Below, piece by piece: positions 49,135 through 63,724 of a stretch of DNA of 64,000 nucleotides (position 1 is the first letter of the stretch; every line of letters starts with the position of its first letter). The DNA is taken from NCBI RefSeq assembly GCF_041146395.1, contig NC_090989.1, forward strand, positions 278,968,343-279,032,342, in the 5' to 3' direction. Below the pieces are notes generated by a model. It was not told the origin of the DNA, made no database searches, and worked only from the letters and a program-made list of their open reading frames with translations. Both the position numbers and the translations under genes were made by a program. Origin of the DNA: Eulemur rufifrons (Eukaryota > Chordata > Mammalia > Primates > Lemuridae).

Positions 49135-49975
49135 CTATAAAGAACATAAAAACAAAACAAAATGGGCAAAGGAATTGAATAGCCATTTCTCTAAATAAGT
49201 TACACAAATGGCCAGTAAGCACATGAAAAGATGCTCAACTTCACTAATCATTAGAGAAATGAAAATCAAAACCACAATGAGATACTACCTCATACCCACT
49301 ATCATGGCCACTAACAAAAATAAATAAATAAGTAAATAAAAACACCAGAAAATACCAAGTGTTGGCAAGGATGTGGAGAAACTGGAACCCTTGTACACTG
49401 TTGGTGGGAATGTAAAATTGTGGAAAACAGTATGGAAGTTCCTTGAAAAATTAAAAATAGCATTGTCATGCAATCCAGTAATTCCACTTCTGAGTATATG
49501 CCCAGAAGAGTTTAAAGAAGGAACTTGAAGAAGTCTTTGTACAACCATATTCGTAACAGCATTCACAATAGCCAAAAGATGGAAGCAACCCAAGTGTGTA
49601 TCAGCAGGTGAATGATAAACACAAAGGAAATTCAGCCTTAAAAAGGAGGCAAATTCTGCCACATGCTACGATATGGGTGAACATTGAAAATATTATGCTA
49701 AGTGAAATAAGCCAGTCACAAAAAGACAAATACTATGATTCCACTTTTATGAGGTCCCTTGAGTAGTCAAACTCACAGAAAGTAGAATGGTGGTTGCCAG
49801 ACACTGGGGGAAGGGGGAAATGAAGAGTTGGTGTTTATGGGGCCACGGTTTCAGTATTGCAAGAGGAAAAGAGTTCTGGAGAGGATGGTGGTAGAGGCTG
49901 CACAACAATATGAATGTACTTAATGCTGCTGACAAGTACACTTAAAAATGGTTAAGATAGTAACGTAAGGGCCTT
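49135..49975 (+). repeat. L1 ORF2 3' end and 3' UTR
   Basis: Follows the L1 order: AATGGGCAAAGGAATTGAAT, ACACTGTTGGTGGGAATGTA, AGAATGGTGGTTGCCAGACA, AAAATGGTTAAGATAG. ORF2 is broken by indels and stops. Confidence 0.85.
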
Positions 49976-50689
49976 GCTACCTGAGCGAAGGAACTGCCCC
50001 TGAGTGCCAGGCTTCTTGCCCACGTGTCCCCAAAGACCAGTTAGCAGTGGACACTTTGCCTCCTGACCTTCAGAGCTGCAAGGAATAGTGCAAGTTGTGA
50101 GCGCGGTCAGGTGGCAACCCCTGGGTGCGAGAGTTTTTCAGCATGCTGAGTGAGCCACTAAGACATTTCTACATGCAAGTACCAAGGACACAGGCCGAAA
50201 ACATTTCTTCACAACCTGACATTGCCAGTTCTCTGACATCAAGGGGCTCGTTCAAGTGATTTCTCTTCAGAATCTTGAGTGGCCTGGCCCTGTCACTCCA
50301 GAGCCAAAATGTCATGCTTTTATTAAGCCATATTTTAAAATGATGCCAAGTCTTGGAACAAAAATTAAAGAAACCCCTTTCGGAGCTGAAAGCCTTCAAA
50401 GAGTAGATCAAGAGTAGGGTAGCTTGCAACAGTGGCCACAGGACTTTGCTGGTCCTCCCATCTGGTATGGGTTGCCTGTGACCTGCTTTGATCAATGTGG
50501 CAAGAGTGAGCTTGTGCCAGTTCCAACCCCAGGCAGACCTGAACAGGGCAAGCAGCTTCTGCTCTTGTGCTCTTGTGAGCAAGCTGAGCTGGTCTGCCTG
50601 GTGACGAGAGGCCGTCCCTCCACTGCCCCACTTACAGCAGGCTACACTAGACATGTGAGTGACCAGCTGGCCCCCAGCCCACCTGCCAG

Positions 50690-50830
50690 GTGGCTGCACG
50701 GGTGAGCCCAGCTGAGACAGACAAGCGGAAGCTACACCTAAAGACCCCCCACCCAGCAAATCATGAGCTCAATAAATAATTGTTGTGTTAAGCCACTAAA
50801 TTTCGGGGTAGCTTGTTAAGCAGCAAAGGT
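50690..50830 (+). repeat. LTR 3' end-like (MaLR/ERVL type) fragment
   Basis: TCATGAGCTCAATAAATAAT, TTGTGTTAAGCCACTAAAT and GGGGTAGCTTGTTAAGCAGC match the common MaLR-type LTR terminus. The sequence from 49980 to 50690 could belong to the same element, but I cannot assign it. Confidence 0.4.
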
Positions 50831-51939
50831 AAGGCTTTAATTTGCAGCTACCTCCCAAATCAAACATTCTACCTTCCAGCTTTTAAGTGTGTGATATACT
50901 TACGAACCTAATGTGTGACAGAACAGAGCATATTTCATCGCTCTCAGGGTCATGTTTGATATGAATATCAAGAATTCCCTGGCACATTCTGTCATTTCCC
51001 GGGTGTTAGAATGTTCTGATTCGGTGGAAATAAAGAGTAAAACAAACCAAAATGACCTGACTTGCTATTCAAGTCATTGATCCAGATGAATACCCTGCCC
51101 TGAGTGAACGGCTGCAAACAATACCCTCCCTGTGGCTGATGGGAAAGTCTTCTGATCTAGATTCTTGTGTGCATTTTTTATTTAAAATTTTTTTGATGAA
51201 TCTTTTCTTTTCCAAACTTAACGTAACGTTAGTGGGCTGTGTGTGTGCTCACTGCCCGTTACAGTTGACTCCGATTGCCACTGTAGTAGGCACGCTCTGG
51301 GCTGCCCTCCCAACAGCCGTGCTCCCTGCTTTCTCCTTAGGGAACCTGGGCTGTTCAGTGAGCCACCCCCCACCCTGACCCAGCTTCCTCAAGCCTGTCC
51401 CTTCCGACTCGTGCCCCTGGCCAGGGACTGGTTTGGGCACCAGCATGGACAATTCGCCAGGATCGAGGGGCTTCTGGAAGGGGCTCCTTTGCTGTGAACA
51501 AGAGACCCAGAAGGAACAAGAGAGATGTCCCCTCGCCCTCTTCGGGGCACAGCCCTTGCCTGGGATGCTCAGAGCTGAGCAGGCATCTTGGCCCCTTAGG
51601 AGAGCCACGCCAACACGGTGACACAAGGGATGACCTAAAGGAGCTGTCCCTGCGACCATGAGCAGTTTCCCACAAGGCGCACTTACTGGAGTTTTGCAGA
51701 AGCCAAAACGCCTGAGTGACCCCGGCAGGTGGGGACACGGCCGCTCCTTTAGGAGGAGGTGGCTCTCCCCGGGCAGGACTTGCCTGGGGCTGCCTGAGAG
51801 CGCCTTCTGCCCAGTGGCCCACGCTCCCCAACCAAAGCGGAACCTGCCTAAGGACCTGAGCTTTAACATCGGCACTTAACAGTGTGACCGAGGACAGGCC
51901 GCCGCTTGGCATCCCTGAAACCAGAGCAGCCGGATTCAG

Positions 51940-52160
51940 GTGCGTGCGATCTGCGGCGCTGGGGAGACACCTGCTGCCCGCGAGGGCGCGGGGCAGCCGG
52001 GCCTCCCGGGATTGGGGGACTGCGGCAAGGCGCACTGTCTAGGGATTGGTTGGCTCTGGTGTGGAGGCGGGGCTCCTGGAGGAAGGCAGTTGCTGATTGG
52101 CTGGCTTTCCGGGGCGTTTACTGAAGTGTTAGTCATTGATCACCGAGTTTAGAATTGGTT
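51940..52160. promoter_or_regulatory. Orphan CpG/CCAAT-rich promoter-like block
   Basis: 51940-52035 is dense in CpG (for example CGCGAGGGCGCGGGG). It is followed by four ATTGG motifs (52011, 52045, 52096, 52154), that is CCAAT boxes on the - strand, and a GC box GGCGGGGC (52066-52073). CCAGCCAATCAG read on the - strand is a near-ideal NF-Y site. The layout points to transcription leftwards. No known gene starts here. Confidence 0.45.
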
Positions 52161-52269
52161 CTGGTGGTTCCCTATTACCATAGCCTCAGAACAGTCAATC
52201 AGTCTCTTCCTAGGAGAACGGGCACTTTTAATTCTCAGTGTTTACTGCCTAAGGGTTACCAGGGCTTTG

Positions 52270-52440
52270 GAGTGTGACCCAGAGGAGTTATTTAAACCTC
52301 CATTTTCACGTCAATATAATGAGAATAATATATTAACAAGTGCCTCCCATATAGGACTGCTGTGAGGATTGAATATGATCATCTATGCAGAGCCCTTAGT
52401 ACAATGCCTAGCACATAATAAAAGCTATAATTGTCACTCA
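52270..52440 (+). repeat. MIR SINE
   Basis: GACTGCTGTGAGGATTGAAT, then AGTACAATGCCTAGCACATA match forward MIR 3' sequence. Confidence 0.65.
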
Positions 52441-52459
52441 GGAGTGGCCATGCTGGCCT

Positions 52460-52880
52460 TCTAACAGGTTACCCCCTCACTCTGCTCCAATCCTTCACCT
52501 CATGAAACTGGGGGAATCTTTCACATGCAACTTGGAACCTGTATTCCCACTGCTCATGGAATAATAGGCTGCTCCTTCTCTGGTCTGGGAAGCTTATGTG
52601 GTCTGGCCCAGCTGTCTCTCTGGCCTCGCTGTTGCCTGCTTTCTCCTCCCCAAGCTGCAGCTTCTCTGGCCTTCATCAAACTTGAGGGGCTTTACCCTGC
52701 CTCAGGGCCTTTGCACTCTCTTTCCACATCCCACCTCCCCACCCCACCGGGTAACATCTTCTCCTCCAAGTCTAGCACCTCCGTGATGGAATCCATGATA
52801 GAAGCTGCTCCTGACCCACTCATGCTCTTGGAGCTCTTTGCACCCTCCCCTCACAGCACCAAGTCACAGGTGTAATTCTG
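52460..52880 (+). repeat. L2 LINE fragment
   Basis: CTCTGGCCTTCATCAAAC, GGGCCTTTGCACTCTCTTTC and a pyrimidine-rich run match L2. Confidence 0.55.
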
Positions 52881-53239
52881 CTATTTGTGTTCACATCTGA
52901 TTAACACCTTCCCCAATACAAACAAGGCCACTCAATTTAATAAGGGCAAAAGAGATGGAGTCTGTTAGTTGAAAAAAGAAAGGGAATGAATGAATGAATG
53001 AAGGCACCCAATCACGAGTCAGATGTTTTGCAGCCAGGCAGACTCCAGCCCCGGGGTCAGGAGTGCCTGCCCTGCTGAGCGAGGGGGCTGGGCTCTTCAT
53101 CTCAGAACTGACGAACCTGAACACTCCATTCATTTCCCTCGTAAAATGTCCAATCCATTTGAATTCTTCAAAAATCGGATTGTTTACATCTTCCTCTAAA
53201 TTGTCAAATCATCATGATTGTTGTCACAGCAGCCATTTG

Positions 53240-53440
53240 TTGTGAACTTATCAGGCACCAGGTGCTGGGCTTTTTACAGGAACCTGTTACACATGCTTTG
53301 TGTTCTCACAGGTCCCTCGTGGTCACCCTGTGACCCAGCACCCTGTTCATAAATGGAAAAACTGAGACTCAGAGAGGGAAAGCCACTTGCCCGGGGTTCC
53401 AATGCTGGTGAGGGGTGGACTGAGATGCAGACGCCATCTA
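53240..53440 (-). repeat. MIR SINE
   Basis: CAGGCACCAGGTGCTGGGC, then AAACTGAGACTCAGAGAGGG and CCACTTGCCCGGGGTTCC match reversed MIR. Confidence 0.65.
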
Positions 53441-53465
53441 CAGGCTGCCTCCATGCTGGGCTTTT

Positions 53466-54850
53466 TGACAGCTTTATTGAGATATATTTGTATATACCTT
53501 TAAATTCATCCATTTAAAGTTTGTAACTCAATTTTTGTTGTATATTGTGCAACATATACAAGGTTGTGCAAATATCACCATATCTAATCTTAAAACATTT
53601 TCCTCAACCCTAAAAGAAATCCCACATCCGTATGACTCACCAGTGGATAAAAAAAAATAATAAATCAAAATAAGAAAAAGAAATCCCATATCCATTAGCA
53701 GGCTCCCTCCACTCCCCCTTACCCACTCCCTCCCAGCCCCTGGAAATCACTAATCTACTTTTTGTCCCTACAGATTTGCCTTCTCTCAACACTTCATATA
53801 AATGGAATTATAACCTGTGGCCTTTTGTGACTGCCTCCTTTCACTTAGCAGAATGTTTTGAAGGCTCATTTATTTCATAGCATGGATCAGTCTTTATTGC
53901 TTTTGATTGCCAAATAATATTCTAATCATATAAATATACCACATATTGTTTATCCATTCATCCGTTCATGGCCATTTGGGTTGTTTCCACATTTTAGCTA
54001 TTATGAATTGTGCTGCGCACAACATTCATGTATAGAGTTTTTTGTGGATGCCTGTTTTCATTTCTCCTGAGTGTATACTTAGGGGTGGAATTGCTGGATC
54101 ACCTATGTTAACTCTTTGAGGAACTGCCAAATTATTTTCAAAGTGGCTGCACCATTTTACACTCCTAGCAGTGAGGGTTCCAACTTAGCCACATCCCTGA
54201 CAACACTTGTTATTATTTGTCATTTTTATTGTGGCCATTCTAGTGGGTGTGGAGGAGTATCCTAGTGTGGTTGTGATTTGTAGTTCCCTAATGACTGACG
54301 ATGCTGAGCATCTTTTAATGTGCTTATTGCTTATTGAATGTGCCATTTCTATATGTTCTTTGGAAACTATTCATATCCTTTGCCCATTTTTAAATTAAGT
54401 TATTTGTTTTATTGTTGAGTTGTAAGTTGTTTCTGTATTCTGGACATAAGTCCCTTATCAGATATATGATTTGCAAATGTTTTCTCCTATTCTGTAGTTG
54501 TCTTTTCACTTTCTTTATGGTTCCCTTTGATGCCAAAAAGTTTGTAATTTTGATGAAGTCAAATTTATCTATTTTGTCCTTTGTTGCTTGTGCTATGGTG
54601 ACATATTTATGAAATTATCATCTAAGCCAAGGTCATGAAGATTTACTCTTATGTTTTCTAAGATTTTTATAGTTATAGCTCTTACATTTAGGTCTGTGAT
54701 CCATGCTGACTTAATTCTGTGTACGGCATGAGACAGGGGTCCAATTTTATTCTTTTGTATGTGGCTATCCCGTTACCCCCACACTATTTTTTTAAAAAGT
54801 ATTGTTTGCCCTATTAAATTGTCATGCAGCCCTTGTTGAAAATCAGTTGA
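53466..54850 (-). repeat. L1M fragment
   Basis: Reversed L1M 3' part: CAGCTTTATTGAGATATATT, AACATATACAAGGTTGTGCA, GGAAATCACTAATCTACTTT, GGAATTGCTGGATCACCTAT, TTGATGCCAAAAAGTTTGTA. Same class and orientation as the copy at 12640. Confidence 0.8.
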
Positions 54851-54854
54851 GCAT

Positions 54855-55147
54855 GGCTGGGCGGAGATGTCTCACACTTGTAATCCTAGCACTGTGAGAG
54901 GCTAGAGTTGGGGGGAAGACTGCTTAAAGTCAGGAATGTGAGACCAGTCTGAGCAACAGAAAGATCCTGTCTCTACTAAAAATAGAAAAAATTAGCCAGG
55001 CATGGTGGTGTGCACCTGTAGTCCCAGCTACTCAGGAGGCTGAGGCAGGAGGATCACTTGAGCCCAGAAGTTTGAGGTTATAGTGAGCTGTGATGACACC
55101 ACTGCACTTTAGCTGGGGTGACAGAGCAAGGCTCTGTCTCAAAAAAA
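54855..55147 (+). repeat. Alu SINE
   Basis: Diverged dimer (GGCTGGGCGGAGATGTCTCA start, CTGGGGTGACAGAGC end) without the lemur linker; inserted at the edge of the L1M. Confidence 0.88.
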
Positions 55148-55490
55148 GAAATTATGTCCAATCTTCTTTGAACTAAATTTGTATGGATGTGTTATTACAT
55201 GTGTTCTAGAAACTATGAAATTCCTAGAAATTTAATGTTATCAGTCATAATTTTGGTTATTATGTCAAAACATTATGCCACAGAAATAATCAAATCTCCT
55301 TGTCAATTGTTGGTTATAATGAACTCTCATCAGATCTTTAACCCTGGGCGTTTTAAGTCTTAGCCACAGTTAATTGCTCTATCCTAATGCTTTTTCTGAA
55401 AGCTCTTTGTAAACAACTATAACCCTAAAGTGCTGGGTCTTCAAGAAAATCCATAGAAAAGATGGAAAGGATGCTGACAAATACAGGTTA

Positions 55491-55859
<369 letters not shown>

Positions 55860-56150
55860 TCATATCGCTGGAAGGGGTAAGCATTTCCAGAGCTCTAATG
55901 AAGAAATTGATGGCTTCATGCAACTGCTAATCAAGACCCTAAATGTTTTATTTTCTAGATTTAAAGAAATTTTTTCTCTTAAGCTATCTACAACTTTTAA
56001 CAATTCAGTAAAGTATATGTTTGTAAATAAAAATTGAAACACTTACTTTTTCTCCCTACCTGATCCCTCCAGAATTTGGAAACTATTCATGAGTATTCTT
56101 AATTTTATGGCAATATAGTTATCTGCATAAGTTTAATAAGAATCTGTTCT

Positions 56151-56447
56151 CAGCTGGGCATGATGGCTCACATTTGTAACCCTAGCACTCTGGGAGGTCT
56201 AGTCGGGAGAATCGCTTGAGGTCAAGAGTTCCAGACGAACCTGAGCAAGAGCGAGCGAGACCCCGTGTCTACTAAAAATGGAAAAAATTAGCCAGTGTGG
56301 TGGCGCATGCCTGTAGTCCCAGCTACTCAGGAGGCTGAGGCAGAAGGATTGCTTGAGCCCAGGAGTCTGAGGTTTCTATGAGCTAGGCTGACGCCATGGC
56401 ACTCTAGCCTGGGCAACAGAGTGAGACTCTGTCTGAAAAAAAAAAAA
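56151..56447 (+). repeat. Alu SINE
   Basis: Full dimer; exact 13-bp duplication AAGAATCTGTTCT at 56138-56150 and 56448-56460. Right arm has the AGCTAGGCTGACGCCA variant but the short linker. Confidence 0.94.
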
Positions 56448-57399
56448 AAGAATCTGTTCTAACAGGACACAGTTGAAAACATTGGTTACATTACCAAGGC
56501 TTTGCCTGGGATGTCATATTTGAGAATGATGTACACAGAATGAATTTATAGATACTGCAGGCAAAGTCTGAAATCTGCTTTTGTTTGGGTTCTTGGCATT
56601 AAGAGATTTTTAAAAAGTCCAGCTCGAGATTCCTTGTCAAAAGTTCCACCAAAGCAAACTTAAAAAGAGCCTATATATGGTCAATCATTATTCTTGCCAT
56701 ACTTACATAATCAGGCTGAGTTTAATGAGACTAAACTTACTTTACAGACAAACTAATCTTCCTTTGATTATCTTTGGCAGAATGTCATCTTTGGGGATGA
56801 CTGTAGAGAGAAAAATTACATTTCAGAAGAAAATCTATAGTACACACGTGATTATTAATAGATTCTAGCCCTGTTTATTATCTTCAAGTTTTTATTATCT
56901 ACGTCTACACTGTACTGGATCCTGAATTCTTCTAGGGTCTTCCAATCCAGTTTTCTCCCATTGAATCACTAAGAACCATAATCACTCTGTCTGAAGCCCT
57001 ATGCACCAAAGCTGCACAACTTGATGTAAATTTCATGGGACAAGTCTCCTGCCTGATATGTGGGCCACACAGGGAGTTCTCAGAACAGCTGATGCCGCAG
57101 CCAGAGACATTCAAACTGCAAACCAGGATGAGAAGTTGATAACTACATGCTATGGATGGCGTTTCCCAAGATGTGAGAAGAGGACTCCTTATTGTAATGA
57201 AATTCTTACCTCTTAATTTTCCCTTGGTACGCCTACCTCTTTCACTGTAGCTAGAATTCCACGATTAGTAGCTTCTGCAGGTAACCTGATGAAATGTTAG
57301 ATACACAACTGTTGTTCAAATTAGACTCGTCGTCCCTTTATAACACAGAGTCAGATTCTAGATCTACTTGCTCTCACTCCCTGATTTAATTTAATTCAG

Positions 57400-57731
57400 T
57401 CATGGGACGCTAGATTATCTACTACCGGAGCAGGGAGGAATCTGTGCAGTAGCTGACACTTCCTGCTACGTATGGATAAAGACATCTGGTATTGTAGAGA
57501 CTCAGTTGTAAAAATTAGCAGACTACTTAGTTAAAATGGGTGGACTCCTCATCTAGCTCATTCCTTGATCTATTTGATTTTAGCTGGTTGGGTACCTGGG
57601 GATGCTGGCCAAGGGGCACGCTCCGAACTCTAGATATTACCCTCCACGTAGTCGTAGTAGTCTCCCTGGTGCACTGTATTCTCTCCCAGGTTTTCAATGT
57701 TTGCGTACAGCCATCTGTTAATGTCAAATGA
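57400..57731 (+). pseudogene. Endogenous retrovirus env transmembrane-subunit remnant
   Basis: Frame starting near 57410 reads LDYLLPEQGGIC, resembling the end of the immunosuppressive-type region of a gamma-like env. It runs into C-x6-C (57443-57466); the next codon is Y where the family's C-x6-CC motif has a second Cys. A stop follows at 57509-57511. After a frameshift the frame from 57540 gives SFLDLFDFSWLGTWG, a hydrophobic valine-rich membrane-span-like stretch and a cytoplasmic tail ending at 57731. The reading frame is broken by at least one stop and one frameshift, so it cannot encode a working Env. The start upstream is not resolved; degraded viral sequence may reach back to about 56900. 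The exact ERV family is not assigned. Confidence 0.7.
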
Positions 57732-57896
57732 TCTCTTCCTGTCTGGACTGACAAAAATCCAAAGAAATGCGTGATCGTGACACGCTGTAACCTGTGACTA
57801 GCGTGCTGAGACGGGAAACCCAGCGTGGTGGCAACTGACAGCAGCACTGACGCCCGCAGTTCTGGTCACACTCTCCGCAAGGTTGGAGCCTGACCC

Positions 57897-57908
57897 AAAG
57901 GGGGAAAT
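57897..57908 (+). other. Retroviral polypurine tract
   Basis: AAAGGGGGAAAT lies directly before the LTR and after the env remnant, the expected place for the plus-strand primer of a retrovirus. Confidence 0.65.
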
Positions 57909-58322
57909 CGTTAAATAAAATTTACAGGAGGTCATTGGTTTGGACTGAGCCGCTGCACGCAGGCCCAACCGGCCAAACCAAAATGGAGCCGCTCATGTGC
58001 AGGTTCCACGCGCCAAGCGGAAACTAAGTTTATCTGACCTTCCGTGGAATCAGGAGAGTGAGAGTTTAAAGCCGGTTTTAGCTGGCTTAGGAAGGACGTC
58101 GCCTCTGCTTTAACCTGTGCAAGGAAAGTAGTTGGAAACAACCAATCCGCTTTTTGTTCCGTTTCCGCTGTCCTTGGCCTTCTCTGTCTGTATAACCAAC
58201 CCCCTGTGCCCAGCTCATGGTAACACCATCCTATGGGATAGAACGAGGTGTTGCCCAATTCTAGAATCGCAAATAACAGCCAATCAAGATCTTTAAATTT
58301 GTTGTAATTTTGTCTTTTGACA
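57909..58322 (+). mobile_element. 3' LTR of a class-I endogenous retrovirus
   Basis: About 414 bp between the polypurine tract and a terminal CA. Start CGTTAAA (original TG probably mutated) and end TTTGACA (TGTCAAA on the other strand) form a short imperfect inverted repeat. A TATAA-like box is at about 58190 (CTGTATAACC) and CCAAT at 58141. No matching 5' LTR or gag/pol was found in the window, so this is the 3' tail of a truncated provirus. The subfamily is not determined. Confidence 0.65.
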
Positions 58323-58346
58323 GCCCTTAGACATAGAGTGTTTGAA

Positions 58347-59226
<880 letters not shown>

Positions 59227-59399
59227 TCACACCAATTCTCCAATTCTCTGCCACCAGCTGGGTCCCCAAATGTGAAAATAAATAAAATTTTAAAGCTGTT
59301 GGAACCCCAAAAGCAATAAGCTGTGGGAGAGGCATAACTATGATCTGAGTCACACAGCGTGTTTTGCAATTCTGCTTCTTAGATTATAGCTTGACTCTC

Positions 59400-59800
59400 T
59401 TGCTCATAGTTCCTGTTCTGTAAGTGACTAGGGAAGACCAGAGACCAGACCTCCCTCCTCCAATCGCTGATCTTTGTTGTAGATTACCTGCCTCCTTCCT
59501 TGTCCTGTGCCTAACGCTGAGGGCACAGGACAAGACCCCGTGACTGTCACATCTTCAGTGTGGAATGTTAAATATACCTTTCCCAAAAGAAAAGGACCAC
59601 CTCGACTGGTCAGATTGTAACTATGCATTAAGCCCTACACAGAAGGATGCTGAAATTCTGCCAAAGTTCCCTAAGCTTGTCTACATAAGCAACCCCAAAC
59701 CTCCACACTTGGGACGCCGACTTCCGTCCTCTGGATTCATTGCTTCCTGGGCAGGGCCGTCCTCAGCCTTTGTGTTGGAATAAATTCTCTTTGAACTAGA
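59400..59800 (+). repeat. LTR-like segment
   Basis: Ends with TTGTGTTGGAATAAATTCTC followed by TTTGAACTAGA, an R-region-like poly(A) signal context, after a C/A-rich upstream part. No paired LTR or clear ends; could be another ERV1-type LTR. Confidence 0.35.
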
Positions 59801-59949
59801 TTTGGCCCTGCTTTTGATTATTTTAGATTAACAAACAATTCCCTTCAACTGACAGTAACTGCCCAGAGTTGGCACAGACCCTGCAGGTCAGGGGATCAGC
59901 CCCACGAGGCTGCCCCCTGGGGATGCCAGCCCCCAGTGGGGTGCCCAGA

Positions 59950-60525
59950 CCACCCACACTTCTGCCTGGACAACTGCAAATTCAGAGCTTCCCTCGACCC
60001 CCTCTCAGGTTTGAGAATTTGCTAGAATGTCTTGCAGAACTCAGGAAAGCACTTTACTTACTGTCGCCGGTTTATTATAAGGAATACAACTCAGGAACCG
60101 CCAAACGGAAGGGATGCAGGAAGCGAGGTGGGGGCACCTCGACGTATTCACCAGCCCAGACGCTGTCTGAGCTCCTGAACTCCGCTGTCTGGGGGGTTTT
60201 ATGGAGGTTTCCTTACGTAGGCCTGATTGATCAAATCATTGGCCACTCAATCTCCACACCTCTCCCCTCCCTGCAGGTTGGGAGGAGAAAGCAGGACATT
60301 CTGATGCCCTAATTACGTGCTTGGTCTTCTGGTGAGCAACCACCCTGGAGCTGTCTGTCCCAACGTGTCACCTCATTAGTGTAAGCTCAGGTATGGTTAA
60401 TGGGGGCTTATTGTGTACAGCAAAGGCTCCTATCACTCAGGAAGTTCCAAGGGGCTTAGGAGCACTGTGCCAACAACCAGGGACAAAGACCAGATATATG
60501 TATTTCTTGTCATACCACAGAGGGT
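59950..60525 (-). repeat. MLT2/ERVL-type LTR
   Basis: Contains TTTGCTAGAATGTCTTGCAG, AACTCAGGAAAGCACTTTAC, GGTTTATTATAAGGAATACA, CTGATTGATCAAATCATTGG and CCTATCACTCAGGAAGTTCC, the internal order I know from MLT2-type LTRs in reverse. It ends near CAAGAAATACATATA read on the - strand. Confidence 0.55.
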
Positions 60526-62109
60526 AAAAGGTGGATCATTGCTCAAATGCTACAGACTCATTTTTGTGAAAATCTGGTAGATCTTCTTGAATGAAGGTTT
60601 CTCCGTCTACTGCATGCCTTAGGACAATTTCCAGAGACTTTAAGTGATTGTTTCTTTCTTTTAAAAAAAATGACCTTGGCCAGTTAAAGCATAGCTTTTC
60701 TGGGGAGAGGCCCGTCAGCCTTATGATGCCATTCCGGAGTCCCCACCCCGTGCTGTTGCATTCAGGTCGCAGGTGTTTCCTGAGCCCCACCGTGTGCCAG
60801 CCCTTCGTCCTAGGCTCTAGGGAAGCAGCCAGGAACGAGGCAGACGGGGTCCTCGTGGCTCCCAGTGGAGGGGGTAGTATTAGATCACACACACAGGCAC
60901 ACACGTGCACATGTACACACACACCCTGAATGAATCCCCGTCACATCACCATGTCACATGCTCCATAGAGGTGGCCGAGGCGTCAGGGCATGTTTAATGG
61001 TGCCAGGCCTCCTGGCCTCCCTGGAGCCTAGGTGTCCTTCCCTCCAGAGCCTCCCAGAGGTGGCTGTGACCAGGCCGCCCGCCTCCGTCCTGGGCTGATG
61101 CCAACTCCTCTCAGAAGACCCAGCCGCAAGACGGGCTGCTGATGTGTGGCCTGGCAGCCCCAGCAGCTGGGGCCCATCAGTGTCCGTCCCCAAAGGAGGA
61201 CGCAGCAGGCAGTTGGATAAGCAGCAGTTTGGTGTCCCTGGGGCAGATGGTGGTGGCCCCAGAACAGGGAGCGTTAGAAGAATCTCCAAGCAAACCTCAG
61301 AAGGCACTGTCCTCCAACCTGCAGTGTCCCCTTCCCTGCCCCCAGCACCTGGTAGGCTGGCCTAGAAGTTCAGCTGGTCACTCTTGCCACGGGACTGCAG
61401 CCATCCTGGTGTAGACGAAGGAGAGGCACACAGATCTCAAAGCTGATCCCTCTGTGGGCTCAGGAAAACAGGCATGACTGGCTGAGACCAGGGCTGGGGA
61501 CAGACCCAGAGGGGCACACGGCTGCCAGCAAGACACCTGCTGCACCCCCTCCCCCTGGGTGCTGTGACCCAGGCCAAATCTACAGCATGGGCCTTTGTGT
61601 GCCCCGGGGTCAGCTTGGGCACATGGACCACTTCCATTAAGCTTTGTGGAAAGCTGAACCAGCCTCTGGACAAGGACGTCCCAGGACCCCAGGTGGGAGC
61701 CTCCAACATAAAACGTCCGTTTCTTCCCGTGATGTCTCCCCACCCCACTGTGGGTGAAACCAAAAGAATGATCTTGCTGTGTAGCCGAAAGATGATCTTG
61801 CATCACCAAAGGATTACAAGAGGGTCTCAGAGGCCTCAGGGGAGGCATTCCCTGGGCTCAGGGCCAGGTTCTGGTCCTAGGAGGCCATGAGGAGGCCCAC
61901 CCCTTTCCCCTCCCTGGCCTGCATCTTGAGGTCAGCACAAAGGGCAGGACGGTGATTTTTAGGGCCCCGGCCCACTCTCACATTTCCCATGTCACTTATT
62001 TCCCCCCCATAAGAGTGCCCTGAGAGCCTGGCGCCCTTGTCTAAGATCCCACCGCCCGGGACCCTGCCCAGGGCCCCCATGATGCCGGCTGCCTTGGAGG
62101 GGAGGTGCC
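60526..62109. other. Intergenic sequence before CFAP157
   Basis: Mostly unique GC-rich sequence with a CA-rich simple repeat at 60889-60926. Open frames of up to 156 codons on the - strand have no recognisable domain. I see no gene. Confidence 0.55.
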
Positions 62110-62580
<471 letters not shown>

Positions 62581-62960
62581 TGAGATGCTGACGGTGAATG
62601 GATTTCCGCCCCTCCTTCTCAGGGCCCAGAGCCCTGGGCCCACCCCAGGCAAGCCCCACTTCCCTCCTGCCCACACTCTTTATATCAGTGGGATGAGTTA
62701 TAAGGGCAGCCCCCTGGCAGGCAGGTGGACCATGTGGCCCTCCATCCCCTGAAGTGGCGCCTCTGCCCCTCTGATTTACCCAGCTGCAGAGCCCAGTTGT
62801 TCCTCTGCGCTGGGCCTCAGTTTCCTCGAATGTAAATGAGGAAGGTTGACCCCCCTCCGTGACTGTGGCATTCTATCTTGGGGTCTGTTTGTGTGTGACA
62901 TGGGCGGTGGTGGGGAGTGATCCGTACTCTTCATTAGAACTTGTTCACTTGCTCATCCTT

Positions 62961-63724
<764 letters not shown>

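Noticed and set aside
50169..50759. 196-codon - strand frame as a gene
   Set aside because: Overlaps an LTR-like terminus and shows no domain or promoter; chance frame.
51249..52035. Two long overlapping - strand frames (208 and 226 codons) as protein genes
   Set aside because: The 226-codon frame begins at GTG; its first ATG is at 51912. No domain is recognised, and two frames being open together suggests GC-driven openness. Kept only as a finding about a possible transcript.
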